Source: Schistosoma haematobium (taxonomy: Eukaryota > Platyhelminthes > Trematoda > Strigeidida > Schistosomatidae). From it: a stretch of DNA of 64,000 nt. Made by a program: the position numbers and the translations under genes. The stretch covers positions 7,872,450-7,936,449 of the forward strand of contig NC_067200.1 of the NCBI RefSeq assembly GCF_000699445.3, in the 5' to 3' direction. Each line of letters starts with the position of its first letter. Position 1 is the stretch's first letter. The notes beneath the pieces were generated by a model. It was not told the origin of the DNA. It worked only from the letters and a program-made list of their open reading frames with translations, and did no database searches. Shown one piece after another: positions 46,104 through 56,846 of this stretch.

Positions 46104-46402
46104 TGATGGAGTTTTGTTCTCTGAACTCAATGGTTTGGTCATGGAGCTTTCATCGTTCTTCTGAACGACATCATCAGCACAAACTTCAGATACAAGTGAA
46201 GTGTTCGAATTTCGAATCGAGGTGTACAGAACAAGCTGTGAAACGCATATGGAGAAATTCGAACACTTCACTTGTATCTGAAGTTTGTGCTGATGATGTC
46301 GTTCAGAAGAACGATGAAAGCTCCACGACCAAACCATCCAGCTCAGAGAACAAAACTTCATCAAAATCATCCACCTGAGTTACAGATCTTCTCCATCATC
46401 TC
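46104..46402. mobile_element. FB foldback element, complete, perfect 11-bp target duplication
   Basis: aaaggagatta at 46093-46103 and 46403-46413 brackets the insertion. Arms of about 117 bp (46097-46213 and 46254-46372) are reverse complements at roughly 95 percent, with a 40-bp spacer. The same peptide-like frame (SWSFHRSSERHHQHKLQIQ) therefore appears on both strands; it is a by-product of the palindrome. Each arm carries a hammerhead-like fold. Partial copies lie at 13065, 16083 and 33945. Confidence 0.88.
46280..46359 (+). ncRNA. Candidate hammerhead-like fold in FB arm
   Basis: Helix I is GAAGUUUGU (46280-46288) with ACAAAACUUC (46350-46359), one bulged A. The core is CUGAUGA (46290-46296), then one extra U. 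Helix II is GUCGUUC/GAACGAU with loop AGAA. GAAA is at 46316-46319. Helix III is AGCU/AGCU with a 17-nt loop, then C, giving a possible cleavage triplet CUC after 46344. Helix I is not continuous with the core (G opposite AGAGA). All invariant core bases are present, but the extra U and the gap in helix I make it speculative. Confidence 0.4.
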
Positions 46403-46413
46403 AAAGGAGATTA

Positions 46414-46965
46414 GTTGTGAATTTCTAGTCTAAATGGAATGGATAATGTGACATTTAAGAGATCATTTGAACATTGTGTTGGTGAACAAGTAAGAAATCT
46501 ATAATCGAATTAATGTATGTTTTATATTCACAATTTCATTACTCATTTTATTTGTCTGTATAAAACATTAGTGGATCCAGTACTAAACACATCATCATTA
46601 TCGTCAGTTTAACACCATCATTGTAAACTTAAGATAGATGAACAAGGATTTAACTCTCGATACTCTTGACAATCAAATAGATTACATTCAATCTGTCGTT
46701 AACAATTTTCAATCAATTTCTTCATATAATGAATCAATTATGTTATTATGTGTTTAACCTCATTATTTTGTACTAGTGTATACGTGTATTTGTTTAACTC
46801 TACAAAATTCATTCATTTATTACTTGACTAGATCTTTATCAAAAAATGAGAATTCATTGTGATGTAACCCCCCAAAATGTCATGGTATGACCGAGGGTGG
46901 GGAGAGTCAGCTCTCACATTCGAAATGCTCTCACGTGGCCATGGTAAAATATTTCCATCATTGTT
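46414..46965. other. AT-rich non-coding DNA
   Basis: Nothing recognisable. Confidence 0.5.
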
Positions 46966-46978
46966 AATAATACTATCT

Positions 46979-47250
46979 CACAGATTGAAATCATGAGTCA
47001 ATTGAAGCTAGACCACCATGGAAAACCTTGAAGCACTGGACGGTCGTTTCATCCTAGTATGGGACTCCTCAGCAGTGCGCGAGACTGATAGGTCCTGGGG
47101 TGCGTGATCGTGGATGCGCATTGCTGAGAAGTCCAATACTAAAACGAAACGGACGTCCAGTGCTTCCTGGTTTTCCATGGTGGTCTAGCTTCAATTGACT
47201 CATGATTTCAACCAGTGAAATTTCTAAAATCTCCACAAACCCCTTCTGAT
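46979..47250. mobile_element. HHR-SINE-1 foldback insertion, perfect 13-bp target duplication
   Basis: aataatactatct at 46966-46978 and 47251-47263. The antisense tail/hammerhead arm (46979-47090) meets a sense hammerhead/tail arm (47091-47250) that ends at the canonical CCCCTTCTGAT. The sense hammerhead reads CUGAGAA (G8 to A); the antisense one is intact. Confidence 0.93.
47033..47078 (-). ncRNA. Hammerhead ribozyme, core and helices intact
   Basis: Helix I GCACUG/CAGUGC, core CUGAGGA, helix II GUCC/GGAU (closing G-U wobble), GAAA, helix III ACGACCGU (3 bp) and cleavage triplet GUC. The wobble is the only departure from the family consensus. Confidence 0.8.
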
Positions 47251-47263
47251 AATAATACTATCT

Positions 47264-47604
47264 GATATATATGTATATTTAAGATTAAATAGCAAACTGG
47301 AGCAATCCGGTTAGAATGTTCAAATGTCAATACAGTTTGATCATTTTCAATCATTTAAATGAATAGCAAGAAAATATATACACGTTTACAAAATCTTACA
47401 TATAACAACATTATCATAATCACATTGAAGATTGATCTTTTTTTTCACTGTTGTTGAACCTTTTCTACACTTTGTCATATTGTAAAGAAAGAAAAATGTA
47501 TAATCAATGTGATTATTCTGTAAGAGATGATGGAGAATATTTATAGCTCAAGTAAATGATTTTGATGAAGTAAGTTTTGTCTTCTGAGCTGAATGATTTG
47601 GTTA
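47264..47604. other. AT-rich non-coding DNA
   Basis: A weak FB end relic at 47555-47600 (GATTTTGATGAAGTAAG). Confidence 0.45.
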
Positions 47605-47835
47605 AATTCATGATTTGATCCAAGCTAGACTATCATTAAAAACCTGGAAGCATTGGATGATCGCCGCGTCCTAACATAAGACTCCTCAAAAGTGCGCACT
47701 CATTCATTCCTCGCACGTAGGAACTCGAATCCAGGACCTTCGATTTCACGCACGAACGTTTAACCTACAGACCACTGTGCTGGCATCCAACAGTGTTAAT
47801 GTTTAACTTCAATCGGTTCATGATCTTACATAATC
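47605..47835 (-). mobile_element. HHR-SINE-1, antisense copy
   Basis: Tail, decayed hammerhead (GATGATCGCCGCGTCC), head (ACCTACAGACCACTGTGCTG) and start of the 5' region. Confidence 0.75.
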
Positions 47836-48094
47836 CTTCATCCATTGTCTAAGGTGGATAACTGTTTTTCAAAAGTCACTGTTGAAACATCCTACTAACT
47901 TGTCACATATTCATAGTAAATGGAAATTGAGTGAACATAATCTTGTCTTAGTTACAGAAACTGTCCTAGAATAAATTAATCATATTAAGTATTACCGGTT
48001 CATTTACTATCATTTAGTAAGCCAATTTCATTCCACTTACATAAACTAAATGAGGAAATTTTTATTAGCTCAAGTGGATGCATTTGTATTGAAC

Positions 48095-48190
48095 GCAGTC
48101 TTGAAGATGATGACCAATTTACTTTGATAAAATATGAAAACTATGTGTTAAATACATAATCTGCGCATCTCCCATTAGTTGTCCTTTACA
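48095..48190 (+). repeat. LTR-like repeat B, partial
   Basis: AAAATATGAAAACTATGTGT, then CATAATCTGCGCATCTCCC. Only the middle of the repeat is present. Confidence 0.5.
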
Positions 48191-48214
48191 TGCTTCATGG
48201 TTCATTCAGTTCTT

Positions 48215-48390
48215 TGATTGAGATCATGAACCGATCGATGTGAGACCACATTTGGAAACCTGGAAGCACTGAACAGCCGTTTCGTCCTATTGTGGGACTC
48301 CTCAGCTGTGCGCATCCACGATCCCGCTCGCGGGATTCGAACCCAGGACCTATCGGTCTCGCACACGAACGCTTAAACTCTAGACTTGGC
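48215..48390 (-). mobile_element. HHR-SINE-1, antisense 3' half
   Basis: The clean B box CGCGGGATTCGAACCC (antisense) and tail are present. The hammerhead keeps CUGAGGA, helix II GUCC/GGAC and GAAA, but helix I is GCACAG/CAGUGC with a mismatch next to the core and the triplet is GUU. Confidence 0.82.
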
Positions 48391-48791
48391 AACTGTCCCT
48401 CTATCAATAGTTTGCCTAAATACCACTTCTGATTGTGCTTCAGTAGTTCATAGTACTTTACTTACTTACTATCGTGAAAGCCAAGTCAAGTGCCTACTTG
48501 TTGGTTATAATTCGTGCTAGAAAATAGATATTCATTTTAACATTAATTGCTTCAAAAGTTGTAGAATCAGATAGTTCATACTTATCGAATAAACAGAGGT
48601 ATACTAGATTGCAGGTGATGCAACCCTATCTCAGGTTTTGTAGTTGAACTCACGAAACCAGAATAATCTTTTTTCACTCGCGAAAGGAGGTACACTGAGA
48701 CAGTTACACATAAAGAAGACAGGCTAATACTATTGATTGAAATTCGAGACACGTTCCGTGGTTGAAAATGTAACTTTATATTTTAAGCGAG

Positions 48792-48829
<38 letters not shown>

Positions 48830-49019
48830 GACTGAGTGTAAAAATATTCGCGATTAGATTTTAGTCAACAAACCTTCCTTCTTACTCAAGCCTCTGGTTT
48901 GATCTCATATATAGGCGGCTTGTAGATCAGTATCAAAGTTAGACAATCTCACAACATAATAGTACACTAGTGCATTTATATTGATTGTCTGGATCTTTCT
49001 ATCGTTGTTTATAGCGGCA
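48391..49019. other. Non-coding DNA with (AT)n
   Basis: A (TA)n tract lies at 48793-48826. No gene or repeat otherwise. Confidence 0.5.
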
Positions 49020-49145
49020 CTGAGTTGAGTCCTGGAGTAAACATCAAATCTAGGGATACAGGTACTTTAGATTGACAGGTCCCAAATAAGAAGGAAAATG
49101 CGTCCTTGATTCCTTAGTTAGCCAACATCCACGTCTGTTTCTAAT
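49020..49145 (+). mobile_element. Smalpha-like, degenerate
   Basis: GAGTAAACATCAAATCTAGGG, GATACAGGTACTTTAGATTG and GACAGGTCCCAAATAAGAAGG, then CCTTGATTCC. The ribozyme core is lost. Confidence 0.65.
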
Positions 49146-49464
49146 TGTATACTCTTTTTTTCTACTGAAAATACTCTACTTCTGTGGTAAAGTATAGGTT
49201 ACAGTCATGAGAATAATTTAATGAATCAGAACTACAGTGTTGAGAAACGCAGTTATCTGCAATAGCCACTATGAATCAACGTTCAAACTGCCATTACATC
49301 CAACGTTGTTGATTTGAATGTATACCACATAGATTTATTCAAGAATTATTTGGTAATAAGAAAGCACACTACCAAAAAAACATGAGTTCATCATTTTCTG
49401 GACAGATTCTTTTAGATATCTACATCCTTAGGCTGTAAATTTCATTTCATCTTACTGAACTATT
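49146..49464. other. AT-rich non-coding DNA
   Basis: Nothing recognisable. Confidence 0.5.
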
Positions 49465-49718
49465 GCTTACTTACTTACTTATGACTGTTATCCCCAATGG
49501 AGCATAGGCCGCCAGTCAGCATTCTCCAACCCATTCTGTCCTCGACCTTCCTTTCTAGTTCTATCCAATTCTTGTTCATTCTTCTTATATCTGTCTCGAT
49601 TTCTCGACGTAATGTGTTCTTTGATCTTTCTCTTCTCCTTTAGCTTTGAGGATTCCAAGTAAGGGATAGCCTTGTTGGGTGCTTTCCTCAATATGTGTCC
49701 TATCCATTGTACTATTAT
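49465..49718 (-). mobile_element. RTE-type LINE, 3' terminal fragment
   Basis: Antisense (GTAA)n tail (GCTTACTTACTTACTTATGAC), then antisense blocks for KNEQELDRT, NTLR and YLESS..WIGHILRKAPN. It is 5'-truncated at the WIGH block. Confidence 0.82.
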
Positions 49719-50284
49719 TAAATATGTATAAGTATTACAAGAAAACAATCCAGACATTCTAACTTTGTTTTAAAATATTTCGATCTCATCTAGACAATCT
49801 ATTCAAAAACAAAAGAAATTTCACTATCGAAACTCATTTTGTTGACAATCCAGACTGTAAATAAAACCTCTGTCTAGTATATATTTAAACTTATGATCTA
49901 ATTGTTAAAATGTAAATACCTGAACTATAGAAATCATTGATTGTTTTCAACATAAAACTATTTCACTGTCAAGATTTGTTTACTCACACACACACACACA
50001 ACAAACATTTTATAAATGGTATTACTTAAATGTAAATTATACTATCCTAAATCTAAACATTTTAATATATATATGTTGAGGAGATCCAGAGTACTTCTTG
50101 TAAAATCCCAAAGGCACACTGAAAACACTTGGAAAACTTTTGATTCATCTGAAATATGAATATATAAAGTAACCATGGAGTAATGCGGTTCGTTCTATAT
50201 TTTACATTTGTTCTCTTGTATTCAAGTTGTCTTGTAGATTTAGTCTGTGTTATGACTTTATGCACGGCTTTTCATTACGTGATT
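49719..50284. other. AT-rich non-coding DNA
   Basis: (CA)n at 49985-50000. No upstream exon of the membrane-protein gene could be identified here. Confidence 0.5.
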
Positions 50285-50770
50285 TATTCACCAATCAAAA
50301 TATGACTTATACAATCTTCGCACTATAACAAACCATTGACTTTCAACCGGTATGGACAGTCTAGAGTCCTTATTGGTCCTATGTTTACCTAGCCCGTCCA
50401 CTTGAGTACAGAACACCAAATATCAGCTTCCAATGTGTGAATTGAATCGAATCATTTATTTCAGATATACTGGGTTTATATATCAATCAAACAGACCACA
50501 GTGCACCATAAAATAGGAAATAACATTTATACACAATAAAGCCACAAAGTGACTGTAAACGTGGAAGACAGTAGTCAATAAACTGAACATAGTAGCTTCA
50601 GAACCGTAAATCGTACAATAATAAATTATAAGTCGAAATAAAGCTTATAATAAGAGGAATATAAATAAACATAATGTAATTATTGAATAATTATACCATA
50701 AGAATGTATAGATAATATTAGTCAATTAATAGGTCTCAGAAGTCACTCGTGATTTAATCTTCTCTCGTAT
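50285..50770 (+). repeat. LTR-like repeat C
   Basis: TCTAGAGTCCTTATTGGTCC, TATTTCAGATATACTGGG, AAAGCTTATAATAAGAGGAA. It lies about 200 bp upstream of the first visible exon. Confidence 0.65.
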
Positions 50771-50974
50771 ATAACAGTCTGAGGTTATAAGAAGAGTTAA
50801 GGAAACTGATTAAAGCGTTGAATTAGAAAGTTTATAAGTTTAATTGACATGATATATATCTACAGTCATTTTGATTCATAGTCATGTCATTCCAATTATT
50901 ATTAACTTAGTGATTATCTCTGCACTTTTATGCGAATGATGTAATCAACTAATGATGTTTTGTTGTTGATTTAG

Positions 50975-51683
50975 ATGTAAAATTGAACTTCAAATGAATT
51001 TAACTCATTTTCAATATGATTTAATAAATCAATTCAAATCATTTGGACAATTGCTTGCTCCATTTGAAGATGGCGGTATTTTAAATTATTTATTTGAACA
51101 AATTACTATTAATAGTAGTAACAGTAGTAATATTGATAGTAGTCTATTACATAATGATATGACATCGATTTATGATAATCAATCAATAACATTATTAAAA
51201 TTGATTGAAATCAATGATACATTTACATTTTTAAGTAATACAATTAATTCTATGTTATTTCATAGTATACAAAATATAAATGCCTATAATGTATTATTAA
51301 TGAATCCGAATGAATTCAATACAACATTCATAAATAGTCAGAAACCATTTGTAACTAGGAAATTTATTGTCTTGATTATTATTGAAATTTTATTGATTTT
51401 TATTTGTTTCTTATTAAGTATGTGTTATTTAATATTCTTATATCCACCTAATTGTATTCAACGAAAATCATCATTGAATTATATAAAATATTTAAAAATT
51501 AAACAAGTTTTAAGAGATCCAAAGTATAAGAATGATATGAATAATTCTAATATAACTGATATTACATCAGATAGTTTATCAAATAAATATATACAAAATA
51601 ATGAAATGTCAAGATATACTACTGAATGGATGTTTAGAAATGAAGAAAATATTTCAACCAATTCATCAGATATTTATATTAAT
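50975..51683 (+). CDS. Prominin-like membrane protein, exon a (N-terminal ectodomain, TM1, cytoplasmic loop)
   Basis: The acceptor TGTTGTTGATTTAG precedes 50975. The frame is open from there as one base plus 236 codons (CKIELQ, then M at 50994), so an upstream exon or a trans-spliced leader is likely. The donor is AAT|GTAAGT at 51683. Counting from M at 50994, residues 1-122 are a Ser/Asn-rich ectodomain with sequons (NLT, NSS, NQS, NDT, NTT), 123-150 are a hydrophobic TM1 (KFIVLIIIEILLIFICFLL), and 151-230 are a polar, Asn/Ser/Lys-rich cytoplasmic segment. There is no signal peptide in view. Prominins have this N-out, five-TM layout, but their TM1-TM2 loop is usually only about 30 residues; here it exceeds 125. 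Family assignment rests mainly on exons b to d. Confidence 0.8.
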
Positions 51684-52030
51684 GTAAGTGAACTTGATTG
51701 TTTTTGAAAATCTCCTGAATATTTTCGTTATATAATTATGCTACTTTTTTATTATTTAGTAGTATATATTTTCTTGCAACATACTGGGGATATCATAGAG
51801 GAAGAATGTATTTATAAACTCTTAGCGAAAGAATTTGAAGTAAATCCAACGTTTCACTAGGCAATCTGGTCCAAACGTTTTCAAGGAAAATATAATCAAA
51901 CAACAAAATTCGATTTTACAAATACATTCTTCCACTTTAATGTCTTACATTAACTCGGCGCCCAAATATTGTGAAACTATTCGTTCAAATTTAGACGAAA
52001 GTTCTTATTTATACTGGGGATATCATTTTG
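51684..52030. other. Intron 1, 5' part, unassigned
   Basis: AT-rich, with a repeated phrase ATACTGGGGATATCAT at 51781 and 52013. Confidence 0.5.
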
Positions 52031-52040
52031 TATTGGTTTT

Positions 52041-52430
52041 TTTGAATCTTCCCATTGATGTTTAGGACCAAAATTGATCAGTTTCTTATTGGTATACGTG
52101 TATCTTGTGCGGATTGCTTCGATATTGCCTTAAGTCACAAGAACTACGTACAGAGATGGATCGTGGCTAATAGTGGGATCAATTGCAAACAACAAATACT
52201 AAAATGAATGAAACTTCACAAGTTAGTGTTTATTTAGACTCAGTAGCTAAATGAACACAGAGATTGAGTTTGAAATGAACGATATTGGGTTCGTGTTCTG
52301 GAGTGAACATGAACTCTGAGATGCAGGTACATCCGGCTGACGACTCTCAAACAAGACGAAACACATGTTCTGGACTCCACTGCCAGCCACCACCCATCTC
52401 TGTTTAAAAATGACAGTTTTTATTGGTTTT
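52041..52430. mobile_element. Smalpha-like inverted insertion in intron 1, perfect 10-bp target duplication
   Basis: tattggtttt at 52031-52040 and 52431-52440. Antisense tail (52041-52180), then sense head (AGTAGCTAAATGAACAC, GGGTTCGTGTTCTG) and hammerhead to 52410. Confidence 0.85.
52331..52375 (+). ncRNA. Smalpha-type hammerhead, nearly intact
   Basis: Helix I AUCCGG/CUGGAC pairs at five of six positions. The core is CUGACGA, then GAAA, helix III ACACAUGU (3 bp) and cleavage triplet GUU. Helix II UCU/AGA pairs, but its closing pair is C-C instead of G-C, the likely lesion. Confidence 0.65.
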
Positions 52431-52737
52431 ATCCTACTTGCTTAACTTAGCAGTAATAATCACGTTTTTCATTAGTCATTATTTATATTCCCATATATGT
52501 CGGACGATCGAGATTCCATATCGATAAATTCAGTAAGGGGATTCTTATTTCCGTAATTCGTATACTTATATTGCTATTTATGGTCATCTCAAACAGAGAG
52601 CATCCTTCTCTTTGAAATGAAACATTAATTTCGAAGATGAATGACGCATTGGAAAGGCAAGTTTACACATGTTTTTTGATCAAAAAGCATACTATCTCAC
52701 TAATCAAGCAATTTGTATTGAAGCTAAATAATAATAT

Positions 52738-54705
52738 TTACTTACTTACACCTGTTACCTCTCGTGAAGTAACGTAAGGACCCCTTAACTCTGTCCTGAG
52801 CAATCCTTTCCAGGTGTTTCCAGCTGTTATTTGTTCTTTCGATATCTGCTTCCAATTCTCAGAAAATTGTGTCTCCTCGTCTTCCTCTTTTCCGCTTCCT
52901 TTCAGGATTCCAAGTTAGGGCTTGCCTCGTGATGCAGTTTGGTGATTTTCGTAATGTATATTCTATCTACCTCCATAGTCCTTTCCTAATTTCCTCTTCA
53001 GTTAGAAGCTGGTTTGTTCTCTGCGGTAGTAGGTTGTTGTTGGTCATACCGACCAATGGATCTTGAGTATCTTGTGTAGATAATTGTCAGTACATACTTT
53101 TACTATTTCGATGATGGATGTAGTAGTTGCCGAAGTTTCAACTCCATACAATAGAACTGTCTTGACGTTTGTATTGAAGATGCTCACTTCGATATTGGTT
53201 GACACTTGTCTTGAGTTCCATATGTTCTTCAACTGTAGGAATGTTATCCTTGCTTGCCAATCCTCGCATTTACTCCTACATCAGATCCTTCACGTTCATT
53301 GATGATTCAGATTCAGATTTGTGTAGTAAGGACAGAATTGATAACTCTGTATGAAAACCTGTATGCTACCCAGATATGTGAAACGTCCCATCTCTTCCAG
53401 AGTTTCTCAATCAAGTGTGATCGGGTTAGTGTTCCCCGTGTTGTATTTGAGGATCTTGCTTTTTCCCTTGTGAATGCCGAGTTCTACTGCTGCAGAGGCT
53501 CTTGATACACTGGCTTTCTTGACCTGCATTTGTTATTACGTATGGGATAGAACGGCTAGGTCATATGCAAAGTCCAAATCGTCTAGTTGCATCCAACCTG
53601 TTCATTGTATTCCGTGCTTTCCCTCAGATGTCGAGGTCTTCATAATCCAGTCAACTATCAGAAGAAAGAGAAATGGAGAGAGTAACAACCTTGTCTGACT
53701 CCGGCTTTCTGTTGGAATACATTTGTCAACTGTCCTCTATGCACCACTTTGCAGTGTAGTCCGTCGTATGAATTCCGGACGATATTGACGATTTTCTTGG
53801 GCACATCACACTGTCAAAGAATCTATAGGATTCTCCTATCAACGCTTTCAAACGCCTTCTCATAGTCAAGGAAATTGATATATAGATTCACTCAACTGAT
53901 TGTTCAACAATGATCCGTAGTGTCGCTTCTATGATCCCTTTCTAGTTGTCTTTTATAGTAATTTCCCTTTTGAATAAATGCTGTTGGGCTTGGAACCTGA
54001 TGTTAACAGTTATCTTGAACTCGTTGAGTTTGTTAGTATCTCAATGGAAGACTGTATTGAACCCCTATAATGTTGTTTCTCAAGTTATCCAGTGCTTCTT
54101 TAACTTTAGTTTCATCCTGGAAACTACTAGGTGGTGATCTGAAGCTATGTCAGCTCCTCTCCTGGTTCTCACATCTTCCATCGACCTCCTAAATTCTTGC
54201 TGATGCAAATATAATCATTCTGATTCTCTGTAGCGTGATTCGGTTAGACCCATGTAGCTTTGTGTATGCGTTTGTGGGGAATAAAGTGCGTCTATAACCA
54301 TTTTGTTGAATGCACATAAATTTACAAATCTCTTACCATTTTCGTTCCTTTTCCCAGTCAGTCCATGTCCTCCCACGATATCTTCATGCCCGATGTTGTC
54401 CATTCCGACTTTGGCGTTTAGGTCTCTCATCAGGGTGATCAGGTATTTTACTGGGCACTTCGTTATGATTGATTGTAGCCTCTCATAGAGCTGTTCTTTA
54501 CTGTCGTCGTTGCTATCATTGTTGGGTGCATAACATTGGATAACATTCATTGTGATCCCTTCCTTCTTTGTTTTGAAGGATGATTTGATGATTATGGATC
54601 CATGGGTTTCTCATTCCATAAGTACATTTCTTGTTTCTTTGGACGGCATCAGAGCAACTCCCTAAGTGTGTGTTATTGTCTTGAAACAAAGCAACTGAGC
54701 TTTTT
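52738..54705 (-). mobile_element. RTE-type LINE with endonuclease and RT remnants, internally deleted, in intron 1
   Basis: The only copy here with an APE-type endonuclease part (54215-54705 antisense): KEGITMNVIQCYAPNND, then MRDLNAKVGMDN (family GDLNAKVG, G to R) and GHGLTGKRNENG. A large deletion near 53930 joins the linker to TLRIIVEQSVE of the RT. RT motif C reads FAYD instead of FADD (antisense of 53561-53572). An unrelated insertion of about 65 bp sits at 53308-53373. It ends in an antisense (GTAA)n tail at 52738. It lies opposite to the host gene and is inactive. Confidence 0.88.
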
Positions 54706-54734
54706 CAGCACATGAATTACTGTTATCTGCCTTT

Positions 54735-54990
54735 ATTCATGGTATAGTGTACGCGAATTCAGGTGAGGAAAATCTAATTCATTGTTAAGTGCAAAATGAC
54801 ATAGTACCTGCGTAAAATATGAAGATCATACATTAAACGTATATGATTTGCACATATTCCATCATTTGTCCCTCACATATTTCTGTTGTTATTCCAATTG
54901 CTCACATTTTCCCTTCCTATTCTCTTGAATTCAATCTTCTGTTGACAGGTATTCAACTTTATACTACTTATATCTGTCAACGTAAATAGC
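54735..54990 (+). repeat. LTR-like repeat B in intron 1
   Basis: TAGTACCTGCGTAAAATATG, CATTAAACGTATATGATTTGC and TATACTACTTATATCTGTC. Confidence 0.55.
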
Positions 54991-55069
54991 TTACATCGCA
55001 ATAGTATCAATTCCAAAACTACGAATTTTTTCCACTAATTTTATTTTTGGGCTTAGATTCGTATTCTGG

Positions 55070-55370
55070 ATGGATCAATGTCAGGCCACCATTAGAAACC
55101 TGGAAGCACTGAACGGCCATTTCGTCCTAGCATGGGATTGCCTAGAAGTTTGCATCCACCATCCCGCATGTGCGATTGATTGAAGTTAGACATAAACACC
55201 ATTAGATGCCAACTCAATGGTCCAGAGATTGAGGATCCACGCACGAGACCCAAGGTCCTATGTTCGCATCCTGTGTGCGAGATACTAGGATGAAACCATC
55301 AATCCAGTACTTTCAAGCTTTCAATAGTGATCTATCATTAATCCATTCATAATATCAATCTAACGTCAAC
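55070..55370. mobile_element. HHR-SINE-1 inverted pair in intron 1
   Basis: Antisense tail/hammerhead (55070-55178: GAACGGCCATTTCGTCC) joined to a sense 5' region, head and hammerhead relic (55183-55370: GAAGTTAGACATAAACACC). It ends 48 bp before the exon b acceptor. Confidence 0.75.
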
Positions 55371-55418
55371 AATCTTCACAATCCTTTACTAATAATTATT
55401 TTATTTTTATACATATAG

Positions 55419-55841
55419 GATCCAACATACAATCGTCAACTATCTAAAAACACTTTAACAAATTCTATTAATTCATCAACATTCACTAATCATAATGAAA
55501 TACAACAACCAATTCAAAATCAAATCCCTTCATCAATGATGATGAACTCATTACAATTCCCTAGTCAATTGAAAGTATATCTTATTTTAAAAATAATAGT
55601 CTATAGTTTAATTTGTATAAATATATTCCTGAGTATAGTATGTTTCTATGCAATGGATAGTAGTTTTATACATTTTCAACCTAAATTCATAGATAATACA
55701 ACAAATCCAACTGTAAAAACATTCAGAAATTTATTAATGAATGAAGTTGTATATAAATTACCTGAATATTTACAAGAAATGATCACTCAAGGTCAAATAT
55801 ATACAAATCAAACATTTAGAATCATTGAAAAAGAACTTGAT
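55419..55841 (+). CDS. Prominin-like membrane protein, exon b (loop, TM2, start of extracellular loop 1)
   Basis: Acceptor TTTTTATACATATAG|GAT; donor GAT|GTAAGT; 141 codons, phase 0 at both ends. Residues 1-50 of the exon finish the polar cytoplasmic loop (DPTYNRQLSKNTLTNSINSS). Residues 51-79 are TM2 (LKVYLILKIIVYSLICINIF). After it comes VKTFRNLLMNEVVYKLPEYLQEM. In prominins TM2 is followed by a similar (D/T)LR.LLNE..........L.Q(Y/M) stretch and then the first large extracellular loop; the match here is the strongest single argument for the family. A sequon NQT sits near the end. An HHR-SINE-1 foldback begins about 10 bp after the donor. Confidence 0.82.
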
Positions 55842-55850
55842 GTAAGTTTG

Positions 55851-55970
55851 ATCAGAAAAGGGGTTTTGTGGAGAATGTAGTAATTTCAATAGTTGAAATC
55901 ATGATTGAGATCAAGTTTTCTATGGTGATCTAGCTTCAAATCACTCATGATGTAAACTATTGAAAATGAG
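55851..55970. mobile_element. Short HHR-SINE-1 tail palindrome beside the exon b donor
   Basis: CAGAAAAGGGGTTTTGTGGAG (antisense tail), GTTGAAATCATGATTGAGATC, then the sense counterpart GATCTAGCTTCAAATCACTC. No hammerhead is left. The stem could form within 10 nt of the splice donor in the pre-mRNA. Confidence 0.75.
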
Positions 55971-56009
55971 AATTGTTTTGTATTTATTAAGTGTATGTTC
56001 TATTATAGG

Positions 56010-56745
56010 AATACTACCTCTAACTCAGGGTCTGAAAAGTCGGAAAAATGAAAATTTCGCAAGTTTGATAAAAATGATCTTGGTGGTCTAATTATAGTAT
56101 TCCGACATCAGACAGTGGGTTTTAAGCGTTATTTAAGCCCTAACGCTTTAGGCTGGGCTATTTCGCTTACTAACCTATACATGCGTTGTATGCAGTATAA
56201 GCTATGTGGCTATATAGAGCTGAAGGTCTCATATGAGACTGGAGGTTCGCCATTGTTATTGTGGACGGTTCGGCATTGCTTTGGCAAGTTTTGCTAACCG
56301 ATTTCATTCATACTGGTGGTTGCTTTTCAGTGTTCCCGAGGGCCATTGTCATTGTGACATTGTAAGGCTACCTCCATTGCTAACATTAACGAGTTTGACT
56401 GTCGTGTAAGCGGAATAGGTCAACTTTGGCCTGTTCGTGCTGTGCATAATTAAATCACGCGATCATTGATCGGAATAACTATACACGTGGTGTGTGTATA
56501 TGAATGGTGCGAATGGTCCACCAGGGTGCTTGGTACCTGTGTGGTTGTGCCACAGGATTGAGCTGTACTATTCAGATTGTAGCATTAAAGCCTGTACAGT
56601 GTCTGGTCCCCCTGCTAAACGGGGTTGAGCTGTACTGTTTGGGTTTTTACGTGAAAGACCGGATGGTGTCTGATTCTCCTGAAAACCAATGTAAAATTAC
56701 CCTGGCCCACAAGGGTATATTATATAACTATAAATAAACTAATAT
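56010..56745. other. GC-richer block of unknown origin in intron 2
   Basis: About 730 bp with markedly higher GC than the flanks and none of the window's repeat families. It has imperfect internal repeats of TTGAGCTGTACT (56559 and 56627) and short unconvincing frames. It ends GGGTATATTATATAACTATAAATAAAC. It could be a solo LTR or an unrecognised transposon. Confidence 0.45.
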
Positions 56746-56846
56746 AATGTTCTATTGTAATTTGTTTCATATAAATTTGTGAAGAGTATGGAAAAAAGGC
56801 GAAGATAAAAATGGTATAGCAACAAACAAAGGTAAATGTAACTTCA

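Noticed and set aside
46085..46378. Two frames on opposite strands encoding the same peptide
   Set aside because: Consequence of the FB palindrome; not evidence for a gene.
54215..54550. Endonuclease-like frame as an independent gene
   Set aside because: Part of the deleted RTE LINE in intron 1; it continues into RT sequence in the same orientation.
56115..56737. Two short frames in the GC-rich block
   Set aside because: No recognisable family, no splice sites, and open frames of 60-77 codons are expected by chance at this base composition.
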